A program made the position numbers and the translations under genes. DNA of 64,000 nt from Acanthosepion lycidas. Taxonomy: Eukaryota; Mollusca; Cephalopoda; Sepiida; Sepiidae. Position 1 is the first letter of the stretch, and each line of letters opens with the position of its first letter. Under the pieces are notes generated by a model. That model was given only the letters and a program-made list of their open reading frames with translations. It made no database searches and was not told where the DNA came from. Positions 11,760 to 22,589 of this stretch are shown here, piece by piece. The stretch is from contig OZ010581.1 in NCBI GenBank assembly GCA_963932145.1, positions 87,634,287 through 87,698,286 of the forward strand, given 5' to 3'.

Positions 11760-12860
11760 ATATCCCCTCCTTAGCTTCTTTTTTTGGGGGAATTAATATT
11801 TTTTTCCGCTTATGGTCTATTATTAGCGGTTCTGTGAATTTTCTTTTCCTGCTTGTTCTTCTAATCTCCGTGGCTATTTGTGGTCTTTGAATTTCAAATA
11901 CTTCAAAAATCGCCTCCATTGAGTCTTCATTTTCCGAAGGTGACGAGCTTGGCTCGTCTACCCGTCTTTTTTGTATCTGATTGATATATGTCCTATTCGT
12001 GAAATTTTCGTCTTGGATTGTATACAGAACATTTCCCAGTTTGCTTGTTATCGTACCTGGTTCCCAGTATGCCATATTGTTCTTGAACATTCTGAAATAG
12101 ACCCGTTCGCCTGGTTTGAATGATTTTTTAAGAATTATCGGTGTATGTCGGTTTTTATTTTTGCTGGGTAATAATTTATCAAAAGCAGACCGTATTTTGC
12201 GTGCAAACATCACTTCAGCTGGCGAAAGGCCAGATGGTGTGTTTCCGTTCGTGGTGATTCTGTATACTTGTAGGAACTGTTGTATGGCTCTTTCTGTTGG
12301 TACGTCCTCTGCTTTTTTCAAGGCTCTCTTAAGCGTACCCATAAACCTTTCGGCCCGCCCGTTAGATCGTGGATAGTACGGTGCTATTTTAATATGCTTA
12401 ACTTGATAAGTCGCACAGAATTCTTGAAAGTCGCTCGAGGTGAATTGTGTACCATTATCCATTACCAGGAAATCTACCACGCCGAATCTTGCGAATAACT
12501 CGTGTAGACAATTACTGGTGTTTTCAGTCGTAGGATATTTGTATCTGAAAACTTCAGGCCACTTGCTAAAGCTATCTACCATTATCAAATAGTAATATCC
12601 ATCTATGGGTCCTGCATAGTCCGCATGGATTCTAGACCAAGGTCTGTCCACCTTAGGCCATGGCTTTTGTATAATAGGTAGTGCCTTCGCTGCTGCAGCA
12701 CAGCCTCTACATTTTTCCACCATTTGCGTAATGTCGTTATCCATATTAGGTCAATACACGAAACTTCTCATTAACGCTTTCATATGATTTTTCCCTGGGT
12801 ATCCTAGATGAAAGTCCTTCAGAATTCGTCTTTGTAAAGATTTGGGGATGACCACTCTTT
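11695..12860 (-). pseudogene. Gypsy 1 integrase
   Basis: Integrase inserts retrotransposon cDNA into chromosomes. The open frame 11695-12744 (349 codons) carries the Cys pair of the zinc finger (residues 12 and 15), an RNase H-like core with catalytic Asp42, Asp96 and Glu132 in exact DD35E spacing, and a C-terminal SH3-like GPF-type region around residues 210-260. The two His of the HHCC finger (HLGYPGKNH) lie upstream in the same frame at about 12784-12810, cut off only by a TGA at 12751-12753 where Trp is expected. The frame crosses the polypurine tract and ends inside the LTR. It is the best preserved part of this element. Confidence 0.9.
11760..11771 (-). other. Gypsy 1 polypurine tract
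   Basis: Minus strand AGGAGGGGATAT abuts the LTR start TGTGGG. It would prime plus-strand DNA synthesis. It also lies inside the integrase reading frame, encoding the KEGI residues before LWDSP. Confidence 0.7.
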
Positions 12861-12929
12861 CATTATAAAGTAATACGTGATCACAAATTGAAAAGCTGTC
12901 AGCTAGATTTTTCTTTTTCTTCTATTTCT

Positions 12930-14160
12930 TCATATGAATTCATCCATTTTAGCTTCTCTTACCTCTAACAAGGTCACTGGTAATTCCCTTACTGTATTGT
13001 TTAGCACTTTACTAATTTCGTCTTTGACTGGCAAAGCCGCTGTTACCGAGTCTTCCAGAGGTTCGAATTTCGCAGGTACCAATCTAGATAATCCATCCGC
13101 ATGCCCAATTGTCTTCGACGGTAGGAACTCTAGTTTGAAATTATAATTCAATAATGTAGTTCCCCATCTCAGAAGTCTGTTGGCTGTGTAAATTGTTAGT
13201 CCTTTTTTCTATCCGAATATGGTGAAAAGAGGTTTATGGTCAGTTTGAAGAGAAAACTCTCTTCCATGTATGTATCTGTGGAAGCGAGTTATGGCGAATA
13301 TTATTCCTAACGCTTTTTCAATTTGCGAATAATTCCTTTCTGCTGGTAACAACGATCTAAATCCGTGAGCTATCGGTTTCCTTGTGCCATCCTGCATCTT
13401 GTATAATATACAAGCTCCCTCTCCGTGTGAGCTTGCGTTACTAGCAATGATAATTTCCAGTTTGGGATCAAAATGCGTCAGTGCTAGAGCAGACGTTAAT
13501 TTGTTTATGATCACAAGTCCAGTTCCATTTGTTCTCTTTTTTTCAATAATTCATTGAGGGGGGGGGGCTCAATTTGTGCATGCTTTCGATGAATTCACCG
13601 TAATAGTTCGCTAGACCAAGAAAACTTTACAACTCTGCGACATTTTCCGGCTCAGATATATTTTTATTGCAGATGCCCTATCTGGATCTGGTTTTCTGCC
13701 AATTTCATTGATTATATGGCTTAGATATTTGATTTCTTTTAGAAAGAAATCGCTTTTTCTCCTTCACTTTAAAACCAAAATCCTGAATTCTTTTAAAATC
13801 TTCTTTAATGTGCGTTGCGTGTTCTACGTCTAAGTACGCAGTAGCAAAGATCTGTCCCATGAGCATGGTATCCATCATCTGTTGGAAGATTGACGGTGCT
13901 ACTTTTATCCCAAATGGCAATCTGTTAAATTTTTAAAGTCCTTTAATACATAGAATTTTTGTACTTCTTCTACTGGAATCTAAAGATAAGCTTCGCTTAA
14001 ATCAATCTTAGAAAATACTTTACCACTGTTAAGCTTGGTAAATATTTCCTCTAGGCTTGGCAATGGGTAGTGATAATCCTTGATAGCCTTATTTAACCCA
14101 GTCGAGAAATCTACGCAAACATGTGTTTCTCCTGTTTTTTCTTTACGTAGACTAATGGTG
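12930..14160 (-). pseudogene. Gypsy 1 reverse transcriptase-RNase H
   Basis: These are the polymerase domains of a Ty3/Gypsy Pol, broken into several frames. The RT motif KIDLSEAYLQIP lies near 13980-14020. MPFGIKVAPSIFQQMM opens the 13705-13920 frame, but the catalytic loop reads AYLDVEHATH instead of YxDDxLxxS: the second Asp and several residues are deleted, so RT is dead. RNase H occupies 13209-13514; its first acidic position reads SNAS where DAS is expected (Asp to Asn), while QTDHKPL is kept. The RNase H-integrase linker with GHADGLSRL is at 12930-13151. The frame has a stop near 14164 and frameshifts near 13920 and 13205. Confidence 0.85.
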
Positions 14161-14164
14161 CCGC

Positions 14165-14804
14165 CTATTTACTGAATTCGATTTGTGAAAGGATTCCAGT
14201 TTGTACCAATCTATCTAACTCCTTGTCAATTTTTTCTATGGTTGCGAAATGCACGTTTCGCTTTTTCTTGAATACTGGCTGAACATTTTCCTTTAGTTCA
14301 ATTTTAGCTGCAAACTTATTACATCGTACCAAACCGCTCGAGAATACTTCCGGAAATTGACTGTGTAGTTCTTTTAATTTTGTAGCTTCTGACGGTTCGC
14401 TCTCTATTTTCTTACAAAATGAGCTAATCGGTAAATCCCATACGTCAAATTTTTGCATCCAGTCTGTGCCCACCAAATTTGTTGTGTCTTTCATTAGAAA
14501 TATTTTCGTTTTTTTCGTTTTTCTATGGAATTTTACGTTTAGAATTACTTCTTTCAAATTTAATACGCTTCCCTGTAGCGATTTTCTGTGTATGCATCAT
14601 GGTCGGTCTATTTAGCTTCCTCCATGTTTGTAAAATAATTATAGTTAGATCCGATCCTGAGTCTAACTGTAATTTTACCTTCTTATTTAAGATCACGAGT
14701 TCCACGTATTTTGTTGTGTTTAGTTTGTCTTCGTTGTCCATTCTAGTAGTTCTTACCCTACTAGTGTGTTTTTTGTTCCTGCATTGAGATGCCTTATGTC
14801 CCAT
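14165..14804 (-). pseudogene. Gypsy 1 aspartic protease and N-terminal RT
   Basis: Retropepsin matures Gag-Pol. The frame 14523-14804 starts in the last zinc-knuckle residues (MGHKASQC) and reads VKLQLDSGSDLTII, the DSG active-site loop. A frameshift near 14550 leads into the frame 14165-14557, with the DWMQKFDVW segment, the FPEVFSSGL motif and the KRNVHFATIEKIDKELDRL stretch that precedes RT fingers. The Mag-like branch of Gypsy has this order. Only one frameshift separates the two parts. Confidence 0.8.
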
Positions 14805-14815
14805 TTTTGCACACG

Positions 14816-15786
14816 CTAAACAGTTCTTGTATTTAAATCGACAGTCTTTATTCCAGTGTAATCCACCACATCTGTGGCATGCAGATGGGAGGGGTGCTTA
14901 TATTTGCCTTGATCTTTGTCATTAATCGCCCTATACCTTGTAATTTTTTCTTGATCATAAAATTTGTTTTCTTTCGGGGGTGGGGGTGAAAATCGTAAAT
15001 TTTTTCTCAACTTACGTATGTGTGCTACTCCCGATTCTTCGATATCATTAGAGTCTTTTTTATGCTCAAGCATTTTTGGCAGTTTTCTGACAATTTTTGT
15101 AGCGTTAGTCCAGGCTCGTTTCGAGAGCATTCTTTTGCGCATTTCACTGTCCTTGGCTGAGACTAATCCCTGTACGAAAATGAGACACTTAAAATTGTCC
15201 GGAGTCAATTCTGCTAATTTAAAGTCATCGCAATGTTTGTTCACAATTGTGGCGAACGTGGAGTAGTCCTCATTTTCGCTTTTCACGAGGTTGAGATATT
15301 TCCATCTTTTGTGAAAAAGTGAAGTCTTTGGACTGAAGAGCTCCGTAAGGCATGTAACTGCCTCGTCAAACGTCAAATCGTTTGTCTTTTTCGGTAGAAT
15401 ATAGTCCACAAATTTTGTGTACTCGTCTGTTCCCAATTTTCTGAGTAATAAACTTAGCTTCTTAGCTTCCGTCCAATTTTGGCAATCAATGTTAAAAATG
15501 TTTTCATGACGTCTGTAATAGTCCCCGAAATTTTTATCATCTTGAGAGTATTTAAATGTTTCTATTGTGTTCCAAACTGCGTCGCCTCTTTTTCGATATT
15601 CTTTTGTTGTGTGTTGCCCTCTACTTTTAATATTAATTCCTGGAGTTGCATTTGTCTTTCTTCATTTTCCTTCTGTGTTTATAGTAATTGCATTTGCCAC
15701 TTCTCCTCCATTCTTTCTTGGAGTTGTATTTGGTGTTCATTTTGGTATTTTACCAGTTCTACTAAAATACTTTTAAAATCCTCCAT
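14816..15786 (-). pseudogene. Gypsy 1 Gag
   Basis: Gag forms the particle and binds RNA. The likely start is the ATG at 15784-15786 (MEDFKSILVELVKYQ), followed by a Gln/Glu-rich coiled-coil-like stretch, a stop near 15680 and then the FGDYYRRHE-type core (about 15500). The long frame 14816-15436 begins at a non-ATG position, so its first residue is internal; it contains the SPKTSLFHKRWKYLNL capsid-like region. A frameshift near 14880 leads to two CCHC zinc knuckles (CHRCGGLHWNKDC; CLACAKMGHKASQC) spanning about 14780-14885. Size and composition fit Mag-type Gag. Confidence 0.8.
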
Positions 15787-15879
15787 GATAAGAGTCTTAT
15801 GAAAAACTCAATTTCCCGTATTTTGAGGAAGTACCTTTAATCACGGGGGTCACGCAAAATCCTCGCAAATCCTCGTAAT

Positions 15880-16025
15880 CTTTGTCGCCAAGTTGTTGTG
15901 GACACTGGCAACGGCAATTTTTTTTTCGAAAAGTGCAAATCCTCGTCGCCATATTATTGTGTTGGCGAAAGAGAAAATTTTTATTTTTTTCTTCCGAGTG
16001 GGTCCGAAGTCTTCGTCGGCAAGTT
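15880..16025 (-). other. Gypsy 1 primer-binding region with three similar motifs
   Basis: Minus strand TGGCGACGAGGAT (15939-15951) resembles the tRNA primer-binding site seen in related Gypsy elements. Similar motifs occur at about 16010-16024 (TTGCCGACGAAGA) and 15878-15891 (TTGGCGACAAAGA), spaced about 60-75 bp. I cannot tell which was used, so the inner LTR edge is uncertain within this interval. Confidence 0.5.
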
Positions 16026-16320
16026 GTGGATTCCGGGGATGGAATCCTGCACAAATAAATAACAATGCCAGTAATAGAAATAGGAAAATATGTGTATTAA
16101 ACGTAGAATACAAAGTAAAATGAAGATTAGTAGTCCAGGAATGCGGGTTAGTAGAAAAGTATATTTACAAGTCTCTGTGATGGAAGCCGTAATTATCTCT
16201 CTTTCTGGACTCTCGTAACTCTGTGTGAACACCTTGTGTCGACCTTTCTGTCACGCTATCTCTCCGTAGTATAAGTATACTTGGATGAGTCCATTTTGTG
16301 TACAAGGGGCGAGTCCCACA
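15953..16320 (-). repeat. Gypsy 1 upstream LTR
   Basis: On the minus strand it begins TGTGGGACTCGCC at 16320, and its first 190 bp match 11568-11759 with few differences. The inner end is set by the most canonical primer-binding motif, at 15951, giving about 368 bp; it could be as short as 300 bp. Confidence 0.65.
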
Positions 16321-16480
16321 ATATCCCCTCCTTAGCTTCTATTTTTTGGGGGAGTTAATATTTTTTCCGCTTATGGTCTATTATTAGCGGTTCTGTGAAT
16401 TTTCTTTTCCTGCTTGTTCTTCTAATCTCCGTGGCTACTTGTGGTCTTTGAATTTCAAATGCTTCAAAAATCGCCTTCAT
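16321..16480 (-). pseudogene. Remnant of a second Gypsy 1 copy: 3' end of pol
   Basis: Reading outward past the upstream LTR, the sequence is not flanking DNA. It is a second copy of the polypurine tract (16321-16332) and the last roughly 150 bp of the integrase frame, nearly identical to 11760-11920. Two elements therefore once lay head to tail, sharing this LTR. Confidence 0.85.
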
Positions 16481-16500
16481 TACAAGGGGCGAGCCCCACA
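16481..16500 (-). repeat. 19-nt LTR-start stub of the tandem Gypsy copy
   Basis: The minus strand reads TGTGGGGCTCGCCCCTTGTA, the first 19-20 nt of the LTR with one change from 16320. It joins directly to the pol remnant at 16480. It appears to be the outer edge of the tandem element after a deletion that removed nearly the whole first copy. Confidence 0.65.
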
Positions 16501-17055
16501 GTAGATATCATTGTTCTGTAAGATGAACTTGCTAACCATATTCCGCCATATAGACGGAAAAACAGATATATAAATAGGCGAGCAAATAGAGAATGAGAAA
16601 ATTTATATAATTAAATAACAGGGTGAGGAAATTACATAAATCATTACACATAGAATAATCGAAATAGCTAAACTTGATTCAGCTGAGAAAAGAATAGATG
16701 GATGACTGTAGGGCAGTAGAAACAATTGGGAAAAATCAGCTTAATAGACTAGTATAGAGAAAAGTTCACACAAGTTCAAAGTAAGATAAATATAGATAAG
16801 AAAATATCGAGATTGATAGTTTCAGCAGTACCAGTCATAGAATGAGTTTGATAAAACCCTACATCTCTTCGAACGACTTTTAATGATAAATGTTAGCAGT
16901 TCTATAAATAAACATACTCACGAACACAAGTGTAATTTACTGTTAGTATTAATTAGTCATATAATATATTAAATGATATCAATGATCAATATTGGAAAAT
17001 ACGTTTTGCTCGAATGCGAACTCAGATACAAAACGATCATATAAAATATATTAAA
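16501..17055. other. No recognisable gene
   Basis: Flanking AT-rich DNA, purine-rich on the plus strand; nothing recognised. Confidence 0.5.
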
Positions 17056-17064
17056 ATATCTGCG

Positions 17065-17158
17065 CGCGCACATACACACGCACACACACAAACGCACACA
17101 CACACACATACACACACACATATATATATATATATGAATATTTCTCTATACAAATTAT

Positions 17159-17242
<84 letters not shown>
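17065..17242. repeat. (CA)n and (TA)n microsatellites
   Basis: A CA-rich tract (17069-17120) with some CG and AA interruptions leads into TA repeats (17121-17136), then a longer pure TA tract (17163-17242). Confidence 0.95.
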
Positions 17243-17244
<2 letters not shown>

Positions 17245-17339
17245 TACTGAACATATGATCCTTTATGATTTTTAATGCACAATTTCAGTACACAGCCGTA
17301 CCATCCATATGGAAAAAACACGATGCAGATTTATAAAAA

Positions 17340-17345
<6 letters not shown>

Positions 17346-17420
<75 letters not shown>
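17346..17420. repeat. (TA)n microsatellite
   Basis: About 37 uninterrupted TA units, only about 105 bp from the previous TA tract. Confidence 0.97.
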
Positions 17421-17422
<2 letters not shown>

Positions 17423-19075
17423 GTGAGTGTGTATGTGTGTAGCAAAAACATTTGAAGTGTTCTACTTTTTGCAAAGATTACTATAATCTTCTTAGTAGAC
17501 AGAAAGTTTTAAAAATATTGATAAACTAAAACATAGAGATAAAGTTACAAGTCCAAAAGGGAAAATATCGGCTCACATTTTTGCTTTTGATTCGATTTCA
17601 ATTTCGTTGTGAGGAAAATACTTTAAATTTGAATTTTCTGTCCAATCTGGGGAGAAAACGGGCTTTAAAAAATCCAAGGAGGACAAATTATTTTGACAGT
17701 GCAATTATGCGGCCTTTCTGATTTCCTTTACTGTTGGTTTGTATAAAGGGGAACACAAACATCAATGATTTTATCAGTAAAAGCAGAATATCGATCGGAT
17801 ATAAGAAAACGCTGAAATGGTTCTGGCCTAACCAAGGAGATATTTCAAAACCAGTTCTAAGATTTGTTGACGTTAGTATCCCTTCTGAAAGTAATGCTTC
17901 GTATTTATTATAATTTCCAAGATGTCATACGGTGATGTGTTATGATTGTAGAGGTTGAGTTTTCTTGCTAATTACCCAGTGGAGAGCTTTGTAATTGCAT
18001 GATGAAAAAAATAATTCGTCTTAAAAAACGGTGAATGAACCTCGAAGAAAAAGATTTCGAGAGAACATATTAATTAGAATAATTCTTTAAACACTGTAGC
18101 AGAAATGTCAAAGCTGATCTAAGCAAGGTTAATTCACATACAAAGTTTTAATGATTGAATGAATTTGAAATGGAAGTGTTTACTCAATTTATCAATTCGG
18201 TATGCTTATTTTATTTATAAGTAAACGAATAGGAATGCCCAAATTAAATATGCAGAAAGATAAATTGTTTCAAAGGATACGGATTGATGTAAATTGAATT
18301 TCAGCAAGCAAAGTAAATTCAATTGGATCAAAATAGACACGTATTGTTCAATGTCAGAAAGACAGACTGATTTAAACAAAGTATATCAAAGATTCCGCTA
18401 AAGTTAGAGAGGAAAGTACCATGTTACGGGCTATGAGATGGGTCCGTCACTTAAATCCCAACGATAACTTGAGAAAGATCATAGGCTAAAGAATGAAACT
18501 CAAGTTCTTTAACCTATTTGTAGAAAATAAAATGGGGGATGAATGGAAAAACAACGCCAGATGTATGCCAGAAACCATTAATCATCTAGGATAAAAGTAT
18601 AGTGATTTTTCTCAGCGTAGCTTAGTTGTGGTCGAAAGTATGGGGAACCCAGTAAGGATCCAAGTCACTAATCAGTCGTAATTGATCTAGGGAGACACCA
18701 CGTCGAAATGTCACTGCTGGGTAAAATTATAGCTAATAAAGTTTTTCTTGTATATCATACAAATTTTCAAATTCATCTTTTGTGAATAATCAGAAAAATT
18801 CAATTTTTATTATTAGTTGATCATAAAATTATTGTATATCCATTTTTTTATTTTGAAAATTGCCATTATCATACTTTGCGCATTGTTCTTACCAGTAAAA
18901 TTATATTATTAATTATTTTATTAACATTATCATTTCCGATTAAGCATCTCATCCCCAAGAATTATATACTAATGTAACAATTTTGTAAATATCAACATCC
19001 ATGTGACAATTACTGTTAATGTGAATTGCATTTAAATAATTTATCACTGATTTTGACTGGTACTGTGTACACACG

Positions 19076-19077
<2 letters not shown>
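17421..19077. other. No recognisable gene
   Basis: No domain or element ends recognised. The stretch 18400-18720 is somewhat GC-richer, but every frame is broken by stops. Confidence 0.5.

Positions 19078-19136
<59 letters not shown>
19078..19136. repeat. (TA)n microsatellite
   Basis: Pure TA dinucleotide tract of about 58 bp. Confidence 0.97.
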
Positions 19137-19139
<3 letters not shown>

Positions 19140-19450
19140 GGTTAAGACTTCTTCAAAACTTCTCGAATTTTATGGAACATGTTCTTGTTCGCTTGAATGT
19201 TATGTTATATCTATAAACTATTAAATGCGTTAAAAATAAAAATCCACTATCCAATTATATCATTAGCAAATTGAAAAATAAAGCTTTTGAAATATTTTGA
19301 ATTTTTGCCCTTATTGCGCATATGGAAAAACGAATTTTAAATTTGGTGGTGAACTTTTTAAAGAACTTAAAAAAAGTAATGCTGTTTTCATTACTTTGAA
19401 CAAAATTTCATCAAATAATAACACATAGAGTTACAAAAAGTTAACCCGTT

Positions 19451-19455
19451 ATATA

Positions 19456-19511
<56 letters not shown>
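19451..19511. repeat. (TA)n microsatellite
   Basis: Nearly pure TA tract with one TTTA interruption at its left end. Confidence 0.96.
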
Positions 19512-19514
<3 letters not shown>

Positions 19515-20800
19515 CTTCATCTACTGATGGAAAAAGTATTTTTGCACTATGGATATTTTTGTAAATTATGTACGTCTTTGTCCATGTAGTTAGTTTCCCA
19601 TGAAATATCACCCGCACAAGGAAAAATTCACATAAAAAATAGAAAGTAAATTCAAGCTTACAAAAGTTTTGCTTCTTACAAAAAACTTTTTCTAAAAAGA
19701 AACAATCAGATGCAATGTTTTAACAAAACACTGCTGATTTACACAATACAAAAAGTGGCAAAAACAACTTGAGAACCTATCCTTATGTTTTTGTTTGGTA
19801 AGAGTTCTGATCTCATTAAACACAAACTAAGTGGAAATGATTTTTCCTTAATTGCCCTCTGTTTTCATCATTGAAGCGTGTAACAGGAAATGTCCTTTAT
19901 GGAAAATCCTAACCACAAACTTTAGTTTGTGGTTAGGATTCATCCACAAGTTAAAAGAAAGCAATGGGAAAAGCTGCCCAAACTAAGTTTAAAATGATTT
20001 TAAAAAAATAATATTTATCAATTTGAGCTTGATTTTATTTTTGCAGAGAAATGTAGATTGAACATTATTCATTGGAAATTTTAGATCAAAATTTAGATTC
20101 GAGTTATGTATCAGCGTAAGAAGTATTTTGGCCCACCTTCATCTCGCTTGCACATTTGATATATATATATATATATATGATAAAAATGTTTAAGAAAATA
20201 AAAACAGAATAAAAGTATTCAAGATAATAAATGAAAAGTAAAAAGAAAAACTCTTCGGGTAAGTGTTTACAAATATGATTTTCCGTTTTGATTTTGTGGT
20301 TGGTAAAATTGGCATTGTATTCTTCTTACACCTAGATATATTGTTGATCTGAGGACATAGAAAAGAAAACTTGATAGATTGATGCCTAAATTTTATAACT
20401 CTTCATGTCCACAATCTGCTTTAAATAGCATCTTTTTTTATTGAGGTATTTAGACGACAAAAACCATCGTATTTTGGATTGTTTGATTTATACACAAATG
20501 GAAAATAGAATAAATTCATTATACATACATGTATGAATTTTATTTAATACGACATTATTTCTGAAAATTCAAAATGTTCTTTATAGTTGATATACTTGTT
20601 TGTGTTGACGACCTGTTTTATTTTTATTTATTTATTTAATTGGTTGGTTGTATGTTTACCCGTGTGCACATTCGAAAGTACACATTCGAGAGTACATTTT
20701 CTTTAAGTTTCTAAAATGCACCGGCCTGTAAACGTAGTTCACAGAGTTTTAAAAAGAGCGTTCTATTCAAACTGGTGTAACCACAAAAATAACGTTTACA
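19512..20800. other. No recognisable gene
   Basis: AT-rich, with a short TA tract at 20160-20179 and the hairpin at 19905-19940; no coding similarity. Confidence 0.5.
19905..19940. repeat. Perfect 17-bp hairpin with 2-nt loop
   Basis: AATCCTAACCACAAACT (19905-19921) is exactly complementary to 19924-19940, with TT between the arms. As DNA it is a near-perfect palindrome; as RNA the loop would open by a few pairs. Confidence 0.95.
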
Positions 20801-20809
20801 GTAATGACA

Positions 20810-20812
<3 letters not shown>

Positions 20813-20881
<69 letters not shown>
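20813..20881. repeat. (TA)n microsatellite
   Basis: Pure TA tract of about 68 bp. The 111- and 72-codon open frames over it are Ile-Tyr artefacts. Confidence 0.97.
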
Positions 20882-20882
<1 letters not shown>

Positions 20883-20884
20883 GA

Positions 20885-22365
20885 TATAAAGAAGCTGACA
20901 TAGAAATTTGGTGCATCTATCTCTGTCATAAACCCAAAATAATTCTAGCTATGATAAAACTGAGTTCTAATCTGGAGCAAGGATTGAGGAATTTGTCTCA
21001 AAATCAATTAATTGTTTGTTCGGGACGAAGTTTATGTAATATAGAAATAGAAAGAAATTTGATTATCAAAATACCCAATTCTCTTATATTCATTCTTTCT
21101 CTATTTTTCGTTTTTGTCTATTACGCCACTTCCACTTAAACACTGGTCGATATTTTTTAATATCTTGCGCATAATTTCAAACTTAATAGTTAAATAGGAC
21201 AATAATCAAAATTTAACCAACAAAATAATCTATTTAAATTACCTAGTCGCTTCTTGCCACTCACCTCTTTAACAAACCGGCTAGGCATCAATTTTCTTTC
21301 TATCTGGCGTCATCATCGTCGTCTTTCAAGCGCATCAAAAGCCACACCCCTTGATTCTGTTTCCATCTCCAATGCAATTAGCATATAAATTCAATCACTT
21401 ATCTACATCTTATCATTCAATCAACGTGATTAAATATGTTTCTTTTTTTTGTTTTTGTTGATTTTACTTATGTTGATTGTATGTTACATTAAGTGGCAGG
21501 AAGTTTCTTTTGTTTCTCATAAGTAAATGAGGTTTGGGGGAAATGTAGTTTTTAATGTTGTTTTATAGAGGTAGTCTTAAGATTTTCCTAAAATGCTGAT
21601 TTAAATTTGCTTCTTTCTGTCTTTTTGGACTTCCTTTATTTTTCATTTATTTTCTCTTTTCTTTCAAATTTTGTCGCTTTCAGTGTCAATCAAACTTCGT
21701 CTTTTTTGAATTTCTACCACATTTCTTTTTCTCTCTTTCTGCTGTATTTCTATTCATTTCGTTGTTTGTTTTTGTTTTCATTTGAAAAGTTTTCTGTCGT
21801 TCGAGCCGTTTTCACTCTTTTCATTCCTACATTCTGTTTTTCCTTTTATACACTTTTTTTCTTCTTTGCTTATCCACTTACTCTAATTGTATCAACGAGG
21901 TGAAAAGTTATTAGCCTGACCAAGAAGGGTTTTTTCATTATAATTTCTAGTATTTAGTCAGATTTTAGGAAGTTGGGCGATCTGAGAACTTTCGCCTATC
22001 TACATATATTCGTAGATTTTTTCATGACCTCGTTTTTTAACCATATAAAGTCCGATAAATATTATAATAATTTATTATATCTATAAGTATGATGACTAGA
22101 TTTAAAATCAAAATGTCTTTTTTCCAAAAACAAAGAAGAACCTGTCTAGATCTGTTGGCTTGCTTTCGTCTACATTACGTTAACTTGAGAAAAATATGTT
22201 TGAACTCACTTCCTTTGACTTCTACGACTTTTGAATATTTAATGGATAAACAATCGACGGACGAACATGTGTATATAAACAGGAACCTTTAAGATAACAT
22301 ATATATGCACACACAAACACTGCCTGTGTTCTTTTGAAGTGAGAGACATTTGTGTGAGTGCATAT
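20885..22365. other. No recognisable gene; T-rich tract
   Basis: 21,600-21,900 is strongly pyrimidine-rich on the plus strand. The 98-codon open frame there is Phe/Ser/Leu-rich, as expected from T-rich sequence, and shows no recognisable domain. Confidence 0.5.
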
Positions 22366-22366
22366 A

Positions 22367-22371
22367 CATAC

Positions 22372-22432
<61 letters not shown>

Positions 22433-22456
22433 TGTGTGTATCTGTGTGTGTGTGTA
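22367..22456. repeat. (TA)n-(GT)n microsatellite
   Basis: TA repeats to about 22429, then GT-rich repeats. Confidence 0.95.
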
Positions 22457-22589
22457 AGTGTAATAAATGCAAAAGCATGGACCAATTATTACAAGTCCCA
22501 TGTAGAAAATATGATATTTAAACAGGTCTGTAAACCAAAAAATAATATGTTACGTAGACTTTTATTTTAAATAATAACGCTAAGGAAAT

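Noticed and set aside
12116..12498. Plus-strand frames across the Gypsy elements (also 12934-13146, 14479-14787, 14964-15266, 15479-15802, 53535-56057)
   Set aside because: They lie antisense to clear gag-pol coding sequence and have no domain of their own.
17014..17321. Several open frames of alternating Ile-Tyr or Val-Cys residues over microsatellites (also at 1552, 20711-21139, 22222-22570, 23767, 36378-36632, 41704, 47471, 49460, 60149)
   Set aside because: They are translations of (TA)n, (CA)n and (GT)n repeats in both directions and carry no protein signal.
21607..21903. 98-codon Phe/Ser/Leu-rich frame as a membrane protein
   Set aside because: It comes from a pyrimidine-rich tract that makes all frames hydrophobic; there is no supporting signal.
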